A DNA stretch of 64,000 bases, taken from positions 1 to 64,000 of the forward strand of contig NZ_JAYLLN010000014.1 in NCBI RefSeq assembly GCF_037126265.1. Direction: 5' to 3'. Below are positions 8,620 through 16,826 of this stretch, piece by piece. Position 1 is the first letter of the stretch, and each line of letters starts with the position of its first letter. The notes beneath the pieces are model-generated. The model was not told the origin of the DNA and made no database searches. It saw only the letters and a program-made list of their open reading frames with translations. Source of the stretch: Sphingobacterium tenebrionis. GTDB lineage: Bacteria > Bacteroidota > Bacteroidia > Sphingobacteriales > Sphingobacteriaceae. Position numbers and translations under genes: made by a program.

Positions 8620-9951
8620 ATGAGCGGATTGACAACAAATAACATGAGTACATTAGTAGCAAACTCTTTATTCCAACAGTTGACAGCAACATTCCAAGAG
8701 TTGGAAACGAGTAATGATACTGCCGAGGTAAAATCCTTGAGGCAGGAGGCATTCGCACGTTTCAAGGAATTGGGCTTCCCAACCGTGAAGAATGAAGATT
8801 GGAAATATACCAACATCCAACCCTTGGTCAATAAGACTTACTTATTGAACGAAGATGTGGATGTGGCAGATATCGACTTGAGCAAAGCCGATATCCCGAA
8901 TTTGGATGCCCATCAGATCGTATTGATCAATGGACAATATGTGTTGGCATTCTCCTCCTTGGAAGATGAGATCGGATTGACTGTAAAATCGATCGAAGAC
9001 GCCCAGGATGAAGAAAACTTCCAAAAGCACTTTGCCAAGCATGCCGATAAGACCGGCTCGGCGATGGTGGCTTTGAACACGGCCTTACATACTTCCGGGG
9101 TTTACCTTTCGGTAGCAAAAAACAAGGTTGTTTCCAAACCTATCCATATTGTTCATGTAGCTACTGGTGCGCAGGATTTCTTTGCGCAGACCAGAAACCT
9201 TTATGTTGTTGAACCGAATGCAGAGGTGGAGATCATCGAAAGCTTTATTGCCTTGGATGATGCAGCCAAAAACCTGAACAATAAAGTAACAGAGATCGTT
9301 GTGGAAGAGAATGCTAAACTACAGCATTATTACCTGCAGTTATCATCCGATACCAGCAGCTACATCAACCACGTAGAGATCTACCAGACAAAACATAGTC
9401 TATACAATAACTACAACTGTAATTTCCCAGGTGTTGCCTTCGTACGTAACGATCTGAATGTTCGTATGGATGCGCAGGAGGTAGAATCCCATTTATACGG
9501 GATCAACCTGTTGGCGGATAAACAGTTTGTAGACAACCATACCATCGTGGATCACATGAAACCTCATGGTGAATCTTATGAATGGTATAAGAATATTCCA
9601 CAGGACGAGTCGACAGCGGTTTTCAATGGAAAGATCTTTGTGCGCGAAGATGCACAGAAGACGAATGCTTTCCAACAGAACAACAATATGTTGATCGGGG
9701 ATAAATCGACTGTTTTCACCAAACCTCAATTGGAGATTTTTGCAGATGATGTAAAATGTTCACATGGATGTACCATGGGGCAGTTTGATGATGAAGCATT
9801 GTTCTACCTGCGTGCAAGAGGTATCGGTGAAGAGAACGCTCGTATCCTATTGGTACACGCCTTTGCATTTGATGTGACATCCAGGTTCTCTAACGAAGTG
9901 GTTAGGGCATTTGTTGAAGATCGCGTAGCAAAGGGTTTAGAGAGAAATTAG
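8620..9951 (+). CDS. sufD: Fe-S cluster assembly protein SufD
   Basis: This 443-residue SufB paralogue completes the SufBC2D complex. The conserved C-terminal half includes NNNMLIGDKSTVFTKPQLEI, DDVKCSHGCTMGQFDDEALF and YLRARGIGEENARILLVHAFAFDV. Translation may start at 8620 or at the internal ATG at 8644 (MSTLVAN); the shorter form would leave a 42-bp gap after sufC. A strong terminator follows, so no cysteine desulfurase (SufS) or SufE is in this transcript. Confidence 0.95.
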   Translation: MSGLTTNNMSTLVANSLFQQLTATFQELETSNDTAEVKSLRQEAFARFKELGFPTVKNEDWKYTNIQPLVNKTYLLNEDVDVADIDLSKADIPNLDAHQIVLINGQYVLAFSSLEDEIGLTVKSIEDAQDEENFQKHFAKHADKTGSAMVALNTALHTSGVYLSVAKNKVVSKPIHIVHVATGAQDFFAQTRNLYVVEPNAEVEIIESFIALDDAAKNLNNKVTEIVVEENAKLQHYYLQLSSDTSSYINHVEIYQTKHSLYNNYNCNFPGVAFVRNDLNVRMDAQEVESHLYGINLLADKQFVDNHTIVDHMKPHGESYEWYKNIPQDESTAVFNGKIFVREDAQKTNAFQQNNNMLIGDKSTVFTKPQLEIFADDVKCSHGCTMGQFDDEALFYLRARGIGEENARILLVHAFAFDVTSRFSNEVVRAFVEDRVAKGLERN

Positions 9952-9969
9952 TAGTGTAGTTTTAGTAAT

Positions 9970-10006
9970 AAAGCGTCTAGGTCTTTGGCTTAGACGCTTT
10001 TTTTTT
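9970..10006 (+). terminator. Terminator of the suf operon
   Basis: A 10-bp perfect stem (AAAGCGTCTA at 9970-9979 with TAGACGCTTT at 9991-10000) has an 11-nt loop and a run of nine T. It cleanly ends the sufBCD transcript. Confidence 0.9.
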
Positions 10007-10018
10007 GATATTTACCTT

Positions 10019-11245
10019 ATGCAAAAGGAAAAATGGTTTAAGACCTATCTATTTATCTGGTTCGGGCAATTCGTCTCTTTACTGAGCAGTTCGGCGGTGA
10101 ATTTTGCGATCATTATCTGGTTGAGCCTGGAATACAAATCGGCCGAGATATTAGGCTATTCTGCGATCGCGGCCCTGCTTCCGCAGGCCTTGATCGGACC
10201 TTTTGCAGGTGTATATATCGATCGTTGGGACCGGAAGAAGATCATGATCTTTGCGGATGCCTTTATTGCCATATGTACCATCATGATGACCCTCGTTATT
10301 AAGGATGGACATGTGCAACTGAACCTGTTGTACCTGTTGATGGTCTGCCGGTCTATTGGATCAGCTTTCCACTCTCCAGCCATGCAGGCCATTGCCCCCT
10401 TGATCGTTCCGGAAAACCAATTGCTGCGGGTTTCTGGTATCAACCAGATGTTGCAATCGGTGAGTTCCATCGCTGGTCCGGCATTGGGAACCCTGGCGAT
10501 CGCCAATTTTCCGATCAATAGGGTATTGTACCTGGATGTGATCGGTGCCGTGTTTGCCATTTGCAGCTTGTTGTTCATCAGTATCCCGCATTTGAAGGTA
10601 GAGGTTTCGGGCTCTATTGGGCAGGTATGGAAGGATCTCAAGATGGGCATGGCAGCGATTTATCGGAATAAGGGTTTGGCTTGGATGTTTCTGTATTCGG
10701 TAATGGCGACCGTAGGGATTATGCCGGTGGCTATTATGTTTCCTTTGTTGACCATCGATCACTTTGGAGGGAAGGAATTTGAGATGAGCGTGATCGAGGT
10801 GATCTGGGGAGTAGGGATGCTGATCGGGGGATCTATTTTGAGTATTTTCAAGATTAATTTGAGGAAAGTGCTGCTGATCAATTGTATGCATATTTTGTTG
10901 GGATTGACTTTTGTGTTTTCAGGGATTTTAAATCCGAATCTTTTTATTGTTTTCGTGGTACTAACAGGGATCGGGGGGATGGCGATGTCTATTTTTTCGG
11001 CGGCTTTTATGACGACGATACAGGAGGAAGTAGCGCCGGAGATGTTGGGCCGGGTGTTTTCCTTGTATTTTAGCTTTGCGATTATTCCGAGCTTGATCGG
11101 GTTGATTTTTGCGGGTAATATTGGGGATTATATTGGCGTAGCCAATGCTTTTGTGATTGCTGGTTTGCTGGTGATCGGTTTGGGGATTTGTTCCTTTTTT
11201 ACTCCTTCCTTGATGTCCTTGGGTTTGAAAAAACCTGAGGAGTAA
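10019..11245 (+). CDS. MFS transporter, DHA3-type (MefA/EntS-like)
   Basis: This 408-residue protein has about 12 membrane helices. The loop 2-3 motif GVYIDRWDRKKIMI is the MFS signature in the form seen in the DHA3 group (macrolide efflux MefA, enterobactin exporter EntS). Related proteins export drugs or siderophores; the substrate here cannot be read from the sequence. It starts 12 bp after the suf terminator and is followed by a long repeat region, so it appears to be a single-gene unit. Confidence 0.88.
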   Translation: MQKEKWFKTYLFIWFGQFVSLLSSSAVNFAIIIWLSLEYKSAEILGYSAIAALLPQALIGPFAGVYIDRWDRKKIMIFADAFIAICTIMMTLVIKDGHVQLNLLYLLMVCRSIGSAFHSPAMQAIAPLIVPENQLLRVSGINQMLQSVSSIAGPALGTLAIANFPINRVLYLDVIGAVFAICSLLFISIPHLKVEVSGSIGQVWKDLKMGMAAIYRNKGLAWMFLYSVMATVGIMPVAIMFPLLTIDHFGGKEFEMSVIEVIWGVGMLIGGSILSIFKINLRKVLLINCMHILLGLTFVFSGILNPNLFIVFVVLTGIGGMAMSIFSAAFMTTIQEEVAPEMLGRVFSLYFSFAIIPSLIGLIFAGNIGDYIGVANAFVIAGLLVIGLGICSFFTPSLMSLGLKKPEE

Positions 11246-11438
11246 TTTATTAGCTTTTAGGTTTTAGCTGTATGTTTTTCTATGTAAATGGGTTGAAAAT
11301 GGTATTAAAATAGGGTTTAAGTAGGGTTAAAGTAGGTTTTTAGTATGGTTGGTATAGGAAAAGCATACTTTCACATTACTTTCAGTATGGTTTCAGGTCG
11401 GAGCAGAGGGGGGAGCAAGGTTGGAGCAAAGGGGGGTG
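11246..11438. other. Non-coding region with short G-rich repeats and a dispersed 30-bp element
   Basis: This stretch has no gene. It contains loosely repeated units (GGGTTTAAGTAGGG, GGGTTAAAGTAGG), a 30-bp element at 11364-11393 that recurs at 51195-51224, and G-rich near-repeats (GGAGCAGAGGGGGG, TTGGAGCAAAGGGGGG). Confidence 0.6.
11364..11393 (-). repeat. Dispersed 30-bp element, copy 1
   Basis: The reverse complement begins AAACCATACTGAAAGTAATG and matches 51195-51224 at 29 of 30 positions. Flanking sequence on the far side (AT-rich, with CTTTAACC / CTTAAAC motifs) is loosely similar at both sites, suggesting the full element is about 100 bp. Confidence 0.7.
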
Positions 11439-11639
11439 CGTCATTGCGAGGAACGAAGCAATCTTTCCCCATGTCATGCTGAGCGAAGTCGAAGCATCTA
11501 CATCTGGTACCCGTAAAGATCCTTCGACTACGCTCAGGATGACAAAAACTACGCTCAGGATGACAAAGAACTACGCTCAGGATGACAAAAGGGAGACGTA
11601 TATCGAAAGATTGCTTCGTCGTGCCTTCTCGCAATGACG
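11439..11639. repeat. Dispersed palindromic repeat, copy 2, with a second palindrome nested inside
   Basis: The outer arms (left CGTCATTGCGAGGAACG from 11439; right ending CTCGCAATGACG at 11639) enclose a second imperfect inverted repeat: left GTCATGCTGAGCGAAGTCG, right CCTTCGACTACGCTCAGG. The right inner arm is amplified, with a 20-bp unit (ACTACGCTCAGGATGACAAA) at 11527-11546, 11548-11567 and 11570-11589. The cluster lies between the MFS gene (+) and tRNA-Gly (-). The copy at 30062 has the same nested plan. Confidence 0.9.
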
Positions 11640-11649
11640 GAGGAAGCAC

Positions 11650-11681
11650 AAAAAAAAGCTTTCTGAAAAATCAGAAAGCTT
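11650..11681 (-). terminator. Terminator of tRNA-Gly
   Basis: Read on the minus strand, an 11-bp perfect stem (AAGCTTTCTGA / TCAGAAAGCTT) with a 4-nt loop is followed by a run of eight T. It lies 16 bp past the tRNA 3' end. Confidence 0.9.
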
Positions 11682-11697
11682 CAAGTTTTAAACTCTG

Positions 11698-11770
11698 AGC
11701 GAAAGACGAGATTCGAACTCGCGACCCCAACCTTGGCAAGGTTGTGCTCTACCAACTGAGCTACTTTCGC
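11698..11770 (-). tRNA. tRNA-Gly (GCC)
   Basis: The minus strand gives a 73-nt cloverleaf. The acceptor stem is GCGAAAG/CTTTCGC, the D-arm contains AGCTCAGTTGGTAGAGC, the anticodon stem-loop AACCTTGCCAAGGTT carries GCC at its centre, and the T-arm contains GTTCGAATC. The discriminator base is U, usual for bacterial glycine tRNAs. CCA is not encoded. A terminator follows. Confidence 0.97.
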
Positions 11771-11895
11771 ATTAAACGTTAAACATTTCGCGTTTGGTGA
11801 CACAAAAGTACAATAAAACCTTATTCTTGTCAACCCCCAACCACATATTATTTCAAAACTTCTCCGTTTTATTCCAAAATCTACCCAAATCCTCC

Positions 11896-13437
11896 TTAAT
11901 CCTGAATCGCATCAATACAATTCATCCCATCAATTGCTGCCGATACAATCCCACCCGCATACCCCGCACCTTCTGCACATGGATATAAACCAGCGACTTG
12001 CGGATGTTGGAAACTATCCTTATCCCTCGGGATTCTCACCGGTGATGATGTCCTGGACTCCACACCCACCAAAATAGCCTCATTCGTATAATATCCCTTC
12101 ATTTTCTTTCCGAAAATGGGCAAGGCCCCACGTAATGCCTGATGCACAAATCCGGGCAGTACCTCCCGCAGATCCACAGACCGCGTTCCAGGCTTATAAG
12201 AATTTATAGGAAGATCCAATGAAACCTTCTGCTGTACAAAATCCACCATGCGCTGTGCCGGAGCGACCAGATTCCCACCACCCAGCTGAAACGCCCTCTG
12301 CTCGATTTCCCGCTGAAAATCCAACAAGGCAAAAGGATCAGCATCTGCATTTTTCACATCCTCCAGATTGATCTGGATCACGGTTCCGGAATTGGCATGT
12401 GGGTTATTCCGTTTGGAAGGAGACCAGCCATTGACCACAATCTCTTCATGATCCGTTGCACAGGGAGCAATAATCCCTCCCGGACACATGCAGAAGGAAA
12501 ATACCCCGCGGCCGTCTACCTGTTCCACCAAGCTGTAATAGGCAGGCGGTAGGTTTTCCGGTCTGATGGAACAATGGTATTGCGCCTGATCGATGATTTC
12601 CTGCGGATGCTCGATCCGAACCCCTAAAGCAAAAGGTTTGGCTTCCAATAACCAGCCTTTTTTCCGAAAGAGTTCGTAGATATCCCGAGCCGAATGTCCC
12701 GTAGCGACGACCACATGTTTGGCCAGGATACGCTCGCCTGCATCCGTCAAAACGCCTTCCACCTGTCCGAATTGTTCCAGGATATCGACCACCTTGCAGT
12801 CGAACAGCACCTCGCCGCCAAATTCGATGATCCGTTCGCGGATGCTTTCAATGATATGCGGTAATTTATTGGTTCCGATATGCGGACGGGCATCCACCAT
12901 GATATCTGGGGTGGCGCCATGCTCCACAAAAATACCCAGTACCTGTTGCACATCGCCGCGTTTGTTCGATCGAGTGTATAGTTTTCCATCCGAATAGGTT
13001 CCGGCACCACCTTCTCCATAACAATAATTGGATTCAGGATTGACAATCCCTTCGCGGTTGATCTTCGCCAGATCCCGACGGCGGTCCTGTACCTTTTTCC
13101 CTCTTTCGATCACGATGGGTTTTAATCCCCTTTCCAAGCAGCGGTAGGCCGCAAAAAGTCCGGCCGGTCCAGCCCCAATGATGATCACGGGTTTAGCTTG
13201 GCTGACGTCCTTTAATTTACTGTGGAAATCCGGTAGGGAAACAGGTTCATCAATGAAATAAACGATCCTCAAGCGGAAAAGCACTTGTTTGCCTCGGGCA
13301 TCAATAGAGCGTTTCCGGATATGGAATCCTTGGATACGTTGTACAGGGATACGAAGTTTTTTGGATCCTTCGTTTAAAATACGTTTTTCATCGTCTATGG
13401 CCTCAGGAACTAAGGCAATTTCAATTTCTTTCTGCAT
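11896..13437 (-). CDS. FAD-dependent dehydrogenase (COG2509-type)
   Basis: This 513-residue cytosolic flavoprotein has an N-terminal domain of about 90 residues, then a dinucleotide-binding Rossmann fold with the motif IIGAGPAGLFAAYRCLERG near 99-117. Later conserved stretches are CYGEGGAGTYSDGKLYTR, HVVVATGHSARDIYELF, CMCPGGIIAPCATDHEE and the C-terminal GLYPCAEGAGYAGGIVSAA. This arrangement matches the uncharacterised FAD-dependent dehydrogenases of COG2509. The substrate is unknown. The gene is monocistronic and diverges from lemA. Confidence 0.85.
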   Translation of the reverse strand: MQKEIEIALVPEAIDDEKRILNEGSKKLRIPVQRIQGFHIRKRSIDARGKQVLFRLRIVYFIDEPVSLPDFHSKLKDVSQAKPVIIIGAGPAGLFAAYRCLERGLKPIVIERGKKVQDRRRDLAKINREGIVNPESNYCYGEGGAGTYSDGKLYTRSNKRGDVQQVLGIFVEHGATPDIMVDARPHIGTNKLPHIIESIRERIIEFGGEVLFDCKVVDILEQFGQVEGVLTDAGERILAKHVVVATGHSARDIYELFRKKGWLLEAKPFALGVRIEHPQEIIDQAQYHCSIRPENLPPAYYSLVEQVDGRGVFSFCMCPGGIIAPCATDHEEIVVNGWSPSKRNNPHANSGTVIQINLEDVKNADADPFALLDFQREIEQRAFQLGGGNLVAPAQRMVDFVQQKVSLDLPINSYKPGTRSVDLREVLPGFVHQALRGALPIFGKKMKGYYTNEAILVGVESRTSSPVRIPRDKDSFQHPQVAGLYPCAEGAGYAGGIVSAAIDGMNCIDAIQD

Positions 13438-13587
13438 AATTCTGTTGGGGTTTTATCCCAAAAACGCTACAAAGTTACCATTTCCTGCCATAATTTCACG
13501 TTTTACAAGGATTGGTATATCGTTTGATATGTTATTTTTATAAAAACAATTTCTTAATTTTAAAGAATACAAGTTAAAACATTACAC

Positions 13588-14166
13588 ATGAAAAGATTAT
13601 TAATCGCCTTAGTAGGTTTATTCACAGCACTTTCTTTCAGTTCTTGTGGTTACAACACCATGGTTTCCCAGGATGAGAATGTTAAAGGAAAATGGGCACA
13701 GGTTGAAAATGCTTACCAACGTAGAGCAGACCTTATCCCGAATTTGGTTAATACCGTAAAAGGAGCTGCCAACCACGAAGAGAGCACTTTGACAGCTGTT
13801 ACAGAAGCTCGCGCAAAAGCAACTTCAGTAACTGTTGACCCATCCAACTTGTCAGAAGAAGCCATCGCAAATTACCAACAATCCCAGGATGCATTATCGC
13901 AGTCTTTGGGTCGTTTATTGGTTAGTGTGGAAGCTTACCCAGACTTGAAGGCGAATGCGAACTTCCAAGAATTGCAAGCGCAGTTGGAAGGAACAGAGAA
14001 TCGTATTTCCGTAGAACGCAGAGCGTACAACGAAGCTGTTCAGGAGTACAATACTACGGTTCGTTCATTTCCTAACAATTTGATGGCTGGTATTTTTGGA
14101 TTCAAAGCTAAAGGTACGTTTAAAGCAACTGAAGGATCAGATAAAGCTCCAACAGTTCAATTTTAA
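13588..14166 (+). CDS. LemA family lipoprotein
   Basis: This 192-residue LemA-family protein has a lipoprotein signal (lipobox LSFSSC, acylated Cys20). The coiled helical LemA domain contains the conserved stretches ENAYQRRADLIPNLVNTVKG and ISVERRAYNEAVQEYN, then RSFPNN. LemA proteins are membrane-associated helical bundles of unclear function that often sit beside TPM-domain genes, as here. A terminator follows the gene, so the TPM genes probably have a separate promoter or depend on read-through. Confidence 0.92.
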   Translation: MKRLLIALVGLFTALSFSSCGYNTMVSQDENVKGKWAQVENAYQRRADLIPNLVNTVKGAANHEESTLTAVTEARAKATSVTVDPSNLSEEAIANYQQSQDALSQSLGRLLVSVEAYPDLKANANFQELQAQLEGTENRISVERRAYNEAVQEYNTTVRSFPNNLMAGIFGFKAKGTFKATEGSDKAPTVQF

Positions 14167-14190
14167 TGAATTTTATTGTTGTTAATATAG

Positions 14191-14239
14191 AAAGATGAAT
14201 GCGTGGAGCAATCCATCCGCATTCATCTTTCCTTTTTTT
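14191..14239 (+). terminator. Terminator after lemA
   Basis: A 13-bp stem (AAAGATGAATGCG at 14191-14203 with CGCATTCATCTTT at 14218-14230) is followed by CC and seven T. The loop can form an additional TGGA/TCCA pairing. Confidence 0.85.
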
Positions 14240-14244
14240 AGCTC

Positions 14245-14673
14245 ATGGAAATATTTAATCAAGAGGAACAGGAAAAAGTAGTTCAGGCCATTAGTTTGGC
14301 CGAGAACCGTACATCAGGAGAGATCCGTTTGGTGGTGGAAAGAAAGCTACATGGCATAGAGGCATATGAGCAGGCAACAGCGTATTTCGAGAAGCTGAAG
14401 ATGCACCAGACCTTATTGCGTAATGGGGTATTGATCTATTTGGCGACCGATGACCATCAGTTTGCGATCATCGGCGACTCGGGGATCAATGATAAAGTTC
14501 CTGCGGATTTTTGGGAATCCACAAAAGAATCCATGTTGGCATATTTTAGGCAATCGGATTATGTGCATGGACTGATTGCGGGCATTGAACAGGCAGGGGA
14601 GCAGCTGGCACATTATTTCCCAAGAAGGGATGATGATGTCAATGAACTTCCAAATGATATTTATTTTGGATAA
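14245..14673 (+). CDS. TPM domain protein, cytosolic
   Basis: This 142-residue protein is made of one TPM domain (previously DUF477). Conserved parts are SLAENRTSGEIRLVVER near 17-33, GVLIYLATDDHQFAIIGDSG near 58-77 and HYFPRRDDDVNELP at the end. It has no signal peptide, unlike the following gene. TPM proteins have been linked to photosystem repair in plants, but their bacterial role is unclear. It ends 10 bp before the second TPM gene and is likely co-translated with it. Confidence 0.88.
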   Translation: MEIFNQEEQEKVVQAISLAENRTSGEIRLVVERKLHGIEAYEQATAYFEKLKMHQTLLRNGVLIYLATDDHQFAIIGDSGINDKVPADFWESTKESMLAYFRQSDYVHGLIAGIEQAGEQLAHYFPRRDDDVNELPNDIYFG

Positions 14674-14683
14674 ACAACAATTT

Positions 14684-15511
14684 ATGGACAAGAGAACTCG
14701 TTTATTGAGTACGTCTATCAAGATATTCCTTGGATTATTTGTAGGGTTAATCATTCACTTTACGGCGTTGGCGCAGGATTTTCCTGCTGTTCCGAACCGA
14801 TTGGTTAGTGATTATACCAATACGTTGAGTGCCAGTGAACAACAGGCGCTCGAGCAGAAGTTATTGGCTTTTGAAGATAGTACAACCACCCAGTTAGCGG
14901 TGGTGGTGATGAATTCGACCGGGGATTATGATATCGCTGATTATGGCGATCGCTTGGCAAAAAAATGGGGCGTAGGTAATAAGAAATACGATAATGGTAT
15001 TCTATTACTGGTAGCCTTGGGCGATCGTGCCGTAACGATCCGTACGGGTTATGGTATTGAGGGTGCAGTGCCCGATGTGATTTCCTACCGGATTATTGAA
15101 AATGAAATAAAACCAGCCTTCAGACAGGGCGATTATTATACAGGTATTAATAATGGGGTGGATGCGTTAATTTCCCATGCAAAAGGGGAGTATAAAGCAG
15201 AGCCTAAGGAGACCTATTCTACAGAAGGTGGAGGTGGTATTCCCATTATTTTCATCATTATCGTCGTATTTGTCATCATATCCATTATTTCCAAACGCGG
15301 AGGTGGAGGGAACAATGGTGGCGGACGTGTGATGGGCGGTCGTGGTTCTTCAGACCTGTTCTGGTGGACCTTGTTGAATTCCTTAGGCCGTGGTGGTGAT
15401 AATGACGGAGGTGGATTTGGTGGCGGCGGCTTTGGAGGCGGCGGAGGCGGTGGCTTCGGCGGTTTCGGAGGAGGCGGCTTCGGTGGCGGTGGTGCCAGCG
15501 GAAGATGGTAA
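14684..15511 (+). CDS. TPM domain membrane protein with glycine-rich tail
   Basis: The start is placed at ATG 14684 (MDKRTRLLSTSIKI), giving 275 residues; a longer reading would overlap the previous TPM gene. A signal segment ending FTALAQ precedes an exported TPM domain with VSDYTNTLSASEQQALEQ, TTQLAVVVMNSTG and TIRTGYGIEGAVPDVISYRI. A membrane helix (IPIIFIIIVVFVIISIIS) follows. The last 60 residues are almost pure Gly with Phe (GGGFGGGG repeats), a low-complexity tail typical of this family in Bacteroidota. Confidence 0.9.
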   Translation: MDKRTRLLSTSIKIFLGLFVGLIIHFTALAQDFPAVPNRLVSDYTNTLSASEQQALEQKLLAFEDSTTTQLAVVVMNSTGDYDIADYGDRLAKKWGVGNKKYDNGILLLVALGDRAVTIRTGYGIEGAVPDVISYRIIENEIKPAFRQGDYYTGINNGVDALISHAKGEYKAEPKETYSTEGGGGIPIIFIIIVVFVIISIISKRGGGGNNGGGRVMGGRGSSDLFWWTLLNSLGRGGDNDGGGFGGGGFGGGGGGGFGGFGGGGFGGGGASGRW

Positions 15512-15548
15512 TAGAACATTTAATCGGATATAAATTAAATACTTGAAA

Positions 15549-16676
15549 ATGAAAAAATTAATTCTAAGTGCACTAGTTGCAGTTCCTTCCTTGCTCTTTG
15601 CACAGGAAGATTACTCCATAAAAGGTAACATCGGTACCCACGATGCGCCGGCAAAAGTTTTCTTATCGTATTCGGATGGTGGTCAGAATCATTTGGATTC
15701 TGCCAATGTGGTAAAGGGCGCATTTACCTTCAATGGAGTTGTATCGCAGCCTACACAGGCGCAGTTGATACTTTCGCCAGAAGGTAAGGGCATTCGTCAA
15801 TTGAGTAATCCTGATGTGGGTGGTTTGTATTTGGCAAAAGGCGTGATCAATGTAAAAGGTGATAAACTGAGCACAGCGACGGTATCAGGAAATGATATCA
15901 ACAAGGATTTCACGGATTACAAGAATGCGATGAAACCAGTGACGGATCAGTTTGCACAATTGAACAAGACGTATGCGGATGCACCTAAAGAACAGCAAGA
16001 AAATGAGGAATTTGTGGGCGGGTTGCAGAACCAAGCTATGGCTTTGTTTGAAAAACAGAAAGAATTGAGCCAGCAGTTTGTTTTGAGCAAACCGAATAGC
16101 TATGTAAGTTTGAATATTCTTGGGGATTTGATCTCTGCAGAGAATGTGAATGACCTAGGTATTCCAGCTTATGAGAAATTGTCGCCTGCATTGAAGAATA
16201 CCGAAAAGGGAAAAGCCATTGCTGCGAAGATTGAGAAATTGAAAGGTGTAGCGATCGGTGCTGTGGCTCCGGAAATTGCATTGCCGGATACAGCTGGAAA
16301 TGTGATCAAATTGTCTTCGTTGAGAGGAAAATATGTATTGATCGATTTCTGGGCGAGCTGGTGTGGACCATGCCGTCATGAAAACCCAAATGTTGTAGCA
16401 GCGTTCAATAAGTTTAAGGATAAGAATTTTACGGTATTTGGCGTTTCCTTGGATCGTCCGGGTAAGAAGGATGATTGGGTAAAAGCTATTCATGAGGATA
16501 AATTGGAGCAATGGCCGCATGTGTCGGATTTGAAATTCTGGCAATCGGAGGTCGTTCCTTTGTATGCTATTGAGGGGATACCTGCTAATTTTTTGGTTGA
16601 TCCTAGTGGAAAGATCATTGCTTCGAATTTGAGAGGCAAGGCCTTGGAAGAAAAATTGGCTGAGGTTATTAAGTAG
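15549..16676 (+). CDS. TlpA-like thioredoxin lipid/periplasmic reductase with DUF4369 domain
   Basis: This 375-residue exported protein has a signal peptide (LILSALVAVPSLLFAQ), an N-terminal DUF4369-like beta domain (about 20-120), a helical linker and a C-terminal TlpA/ResA-type thioredoxin domain. The active site WASWCGPCRHENPNV contains Cys272 and Cys275, and the cis-Pro segment is EGIPANFLVDPSG. Proteins of this architecture are periplasmic thiol-disulfide reductases. The start is ATG 15549; a TTG 6 bp upstream is less likely. Repeats follow. Confidence 0.92.
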   Translation: MKKLILSALVAVPSLLFAQEDYSIKGNIGTHDAPAKVFLSYSDGGQNHLDSANVVKGAFTFNGVVSQPTQAQLILSPEGKGIRQLSNPDVGGLYLAKGVINVKGDKLSTATVSGNDINKDFTDYKNAMKPVTDQFAQLNKTYADAPKEQQENEEFVGGLQNQAMALFEKQKELSQQFVLSKPNSYVSLNILGDLISAENVNDLGIPAYEKLSPALKNTEKGKAIAAKIEKLKGVAIGAVAPEIALPDTAGNVIKLSSLRGKYVLIDFWASWCGPCRHENPNVVAAFNKFKDKNFTVFGVSLDRPGKKDDWVKAIHEDKLEQWPHVSDLKFWQSEVVPLYAIEGIPANFLVDPSGKIIASNLRGKALEEKLAEVIK

Positions 16677-16683
16677 GCTTTCT

Positions 16684-16819
16684 CGTCATTGCGGAGCTCT
16701 TTACCCGTCATTGCGAGACACTTTACCCGTCATTGCGAGGGACGAAGCAATCTTTCGAATAGTTTAAAGATTGCTTCGTCGTACCTCCTCGCAATGACGT
16801 AGAGCGCCTCGCAATGACG
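16684..16819. repeat. Dispersed palindromic repeat cluster, copy 3
   Basis: The core inverted repeat has its left arm at 16728-16755 (CGTCATTGCGAGGGACG...) and right arm ending at 16799 (...TCCTCGCAATGACG). Three extra half-copies flank it (CGTCATTGCGGAGC, CGTCATTGCGAGAC, CTCGCAATGACGG). It fills the space between the convergent genes ending at 16676 (+) and 16827 (-). Confidence 0.9.
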
Positions 16820-16826
16820 GATAAAA

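Noticed and set aside
11527..11589. Short tandem repeats that could suggest a CRISPR array
   Set aside because: Units are directly adjacent (1-2 bp apart), with no spacers and no cas genes nearby.
11371..11649. Minus-strand reading frame of 92 codons
   Set aside because: It is translated repeat sequence (HPERSRRI, SLREGTTKQSF patterns) and not a gene.
15214..15519. Proline-rich minus-strand reading frame
   Set aside because: It is the complement of the Gly-rich tail of the TPM protein; proline codons arise from GGN codons.
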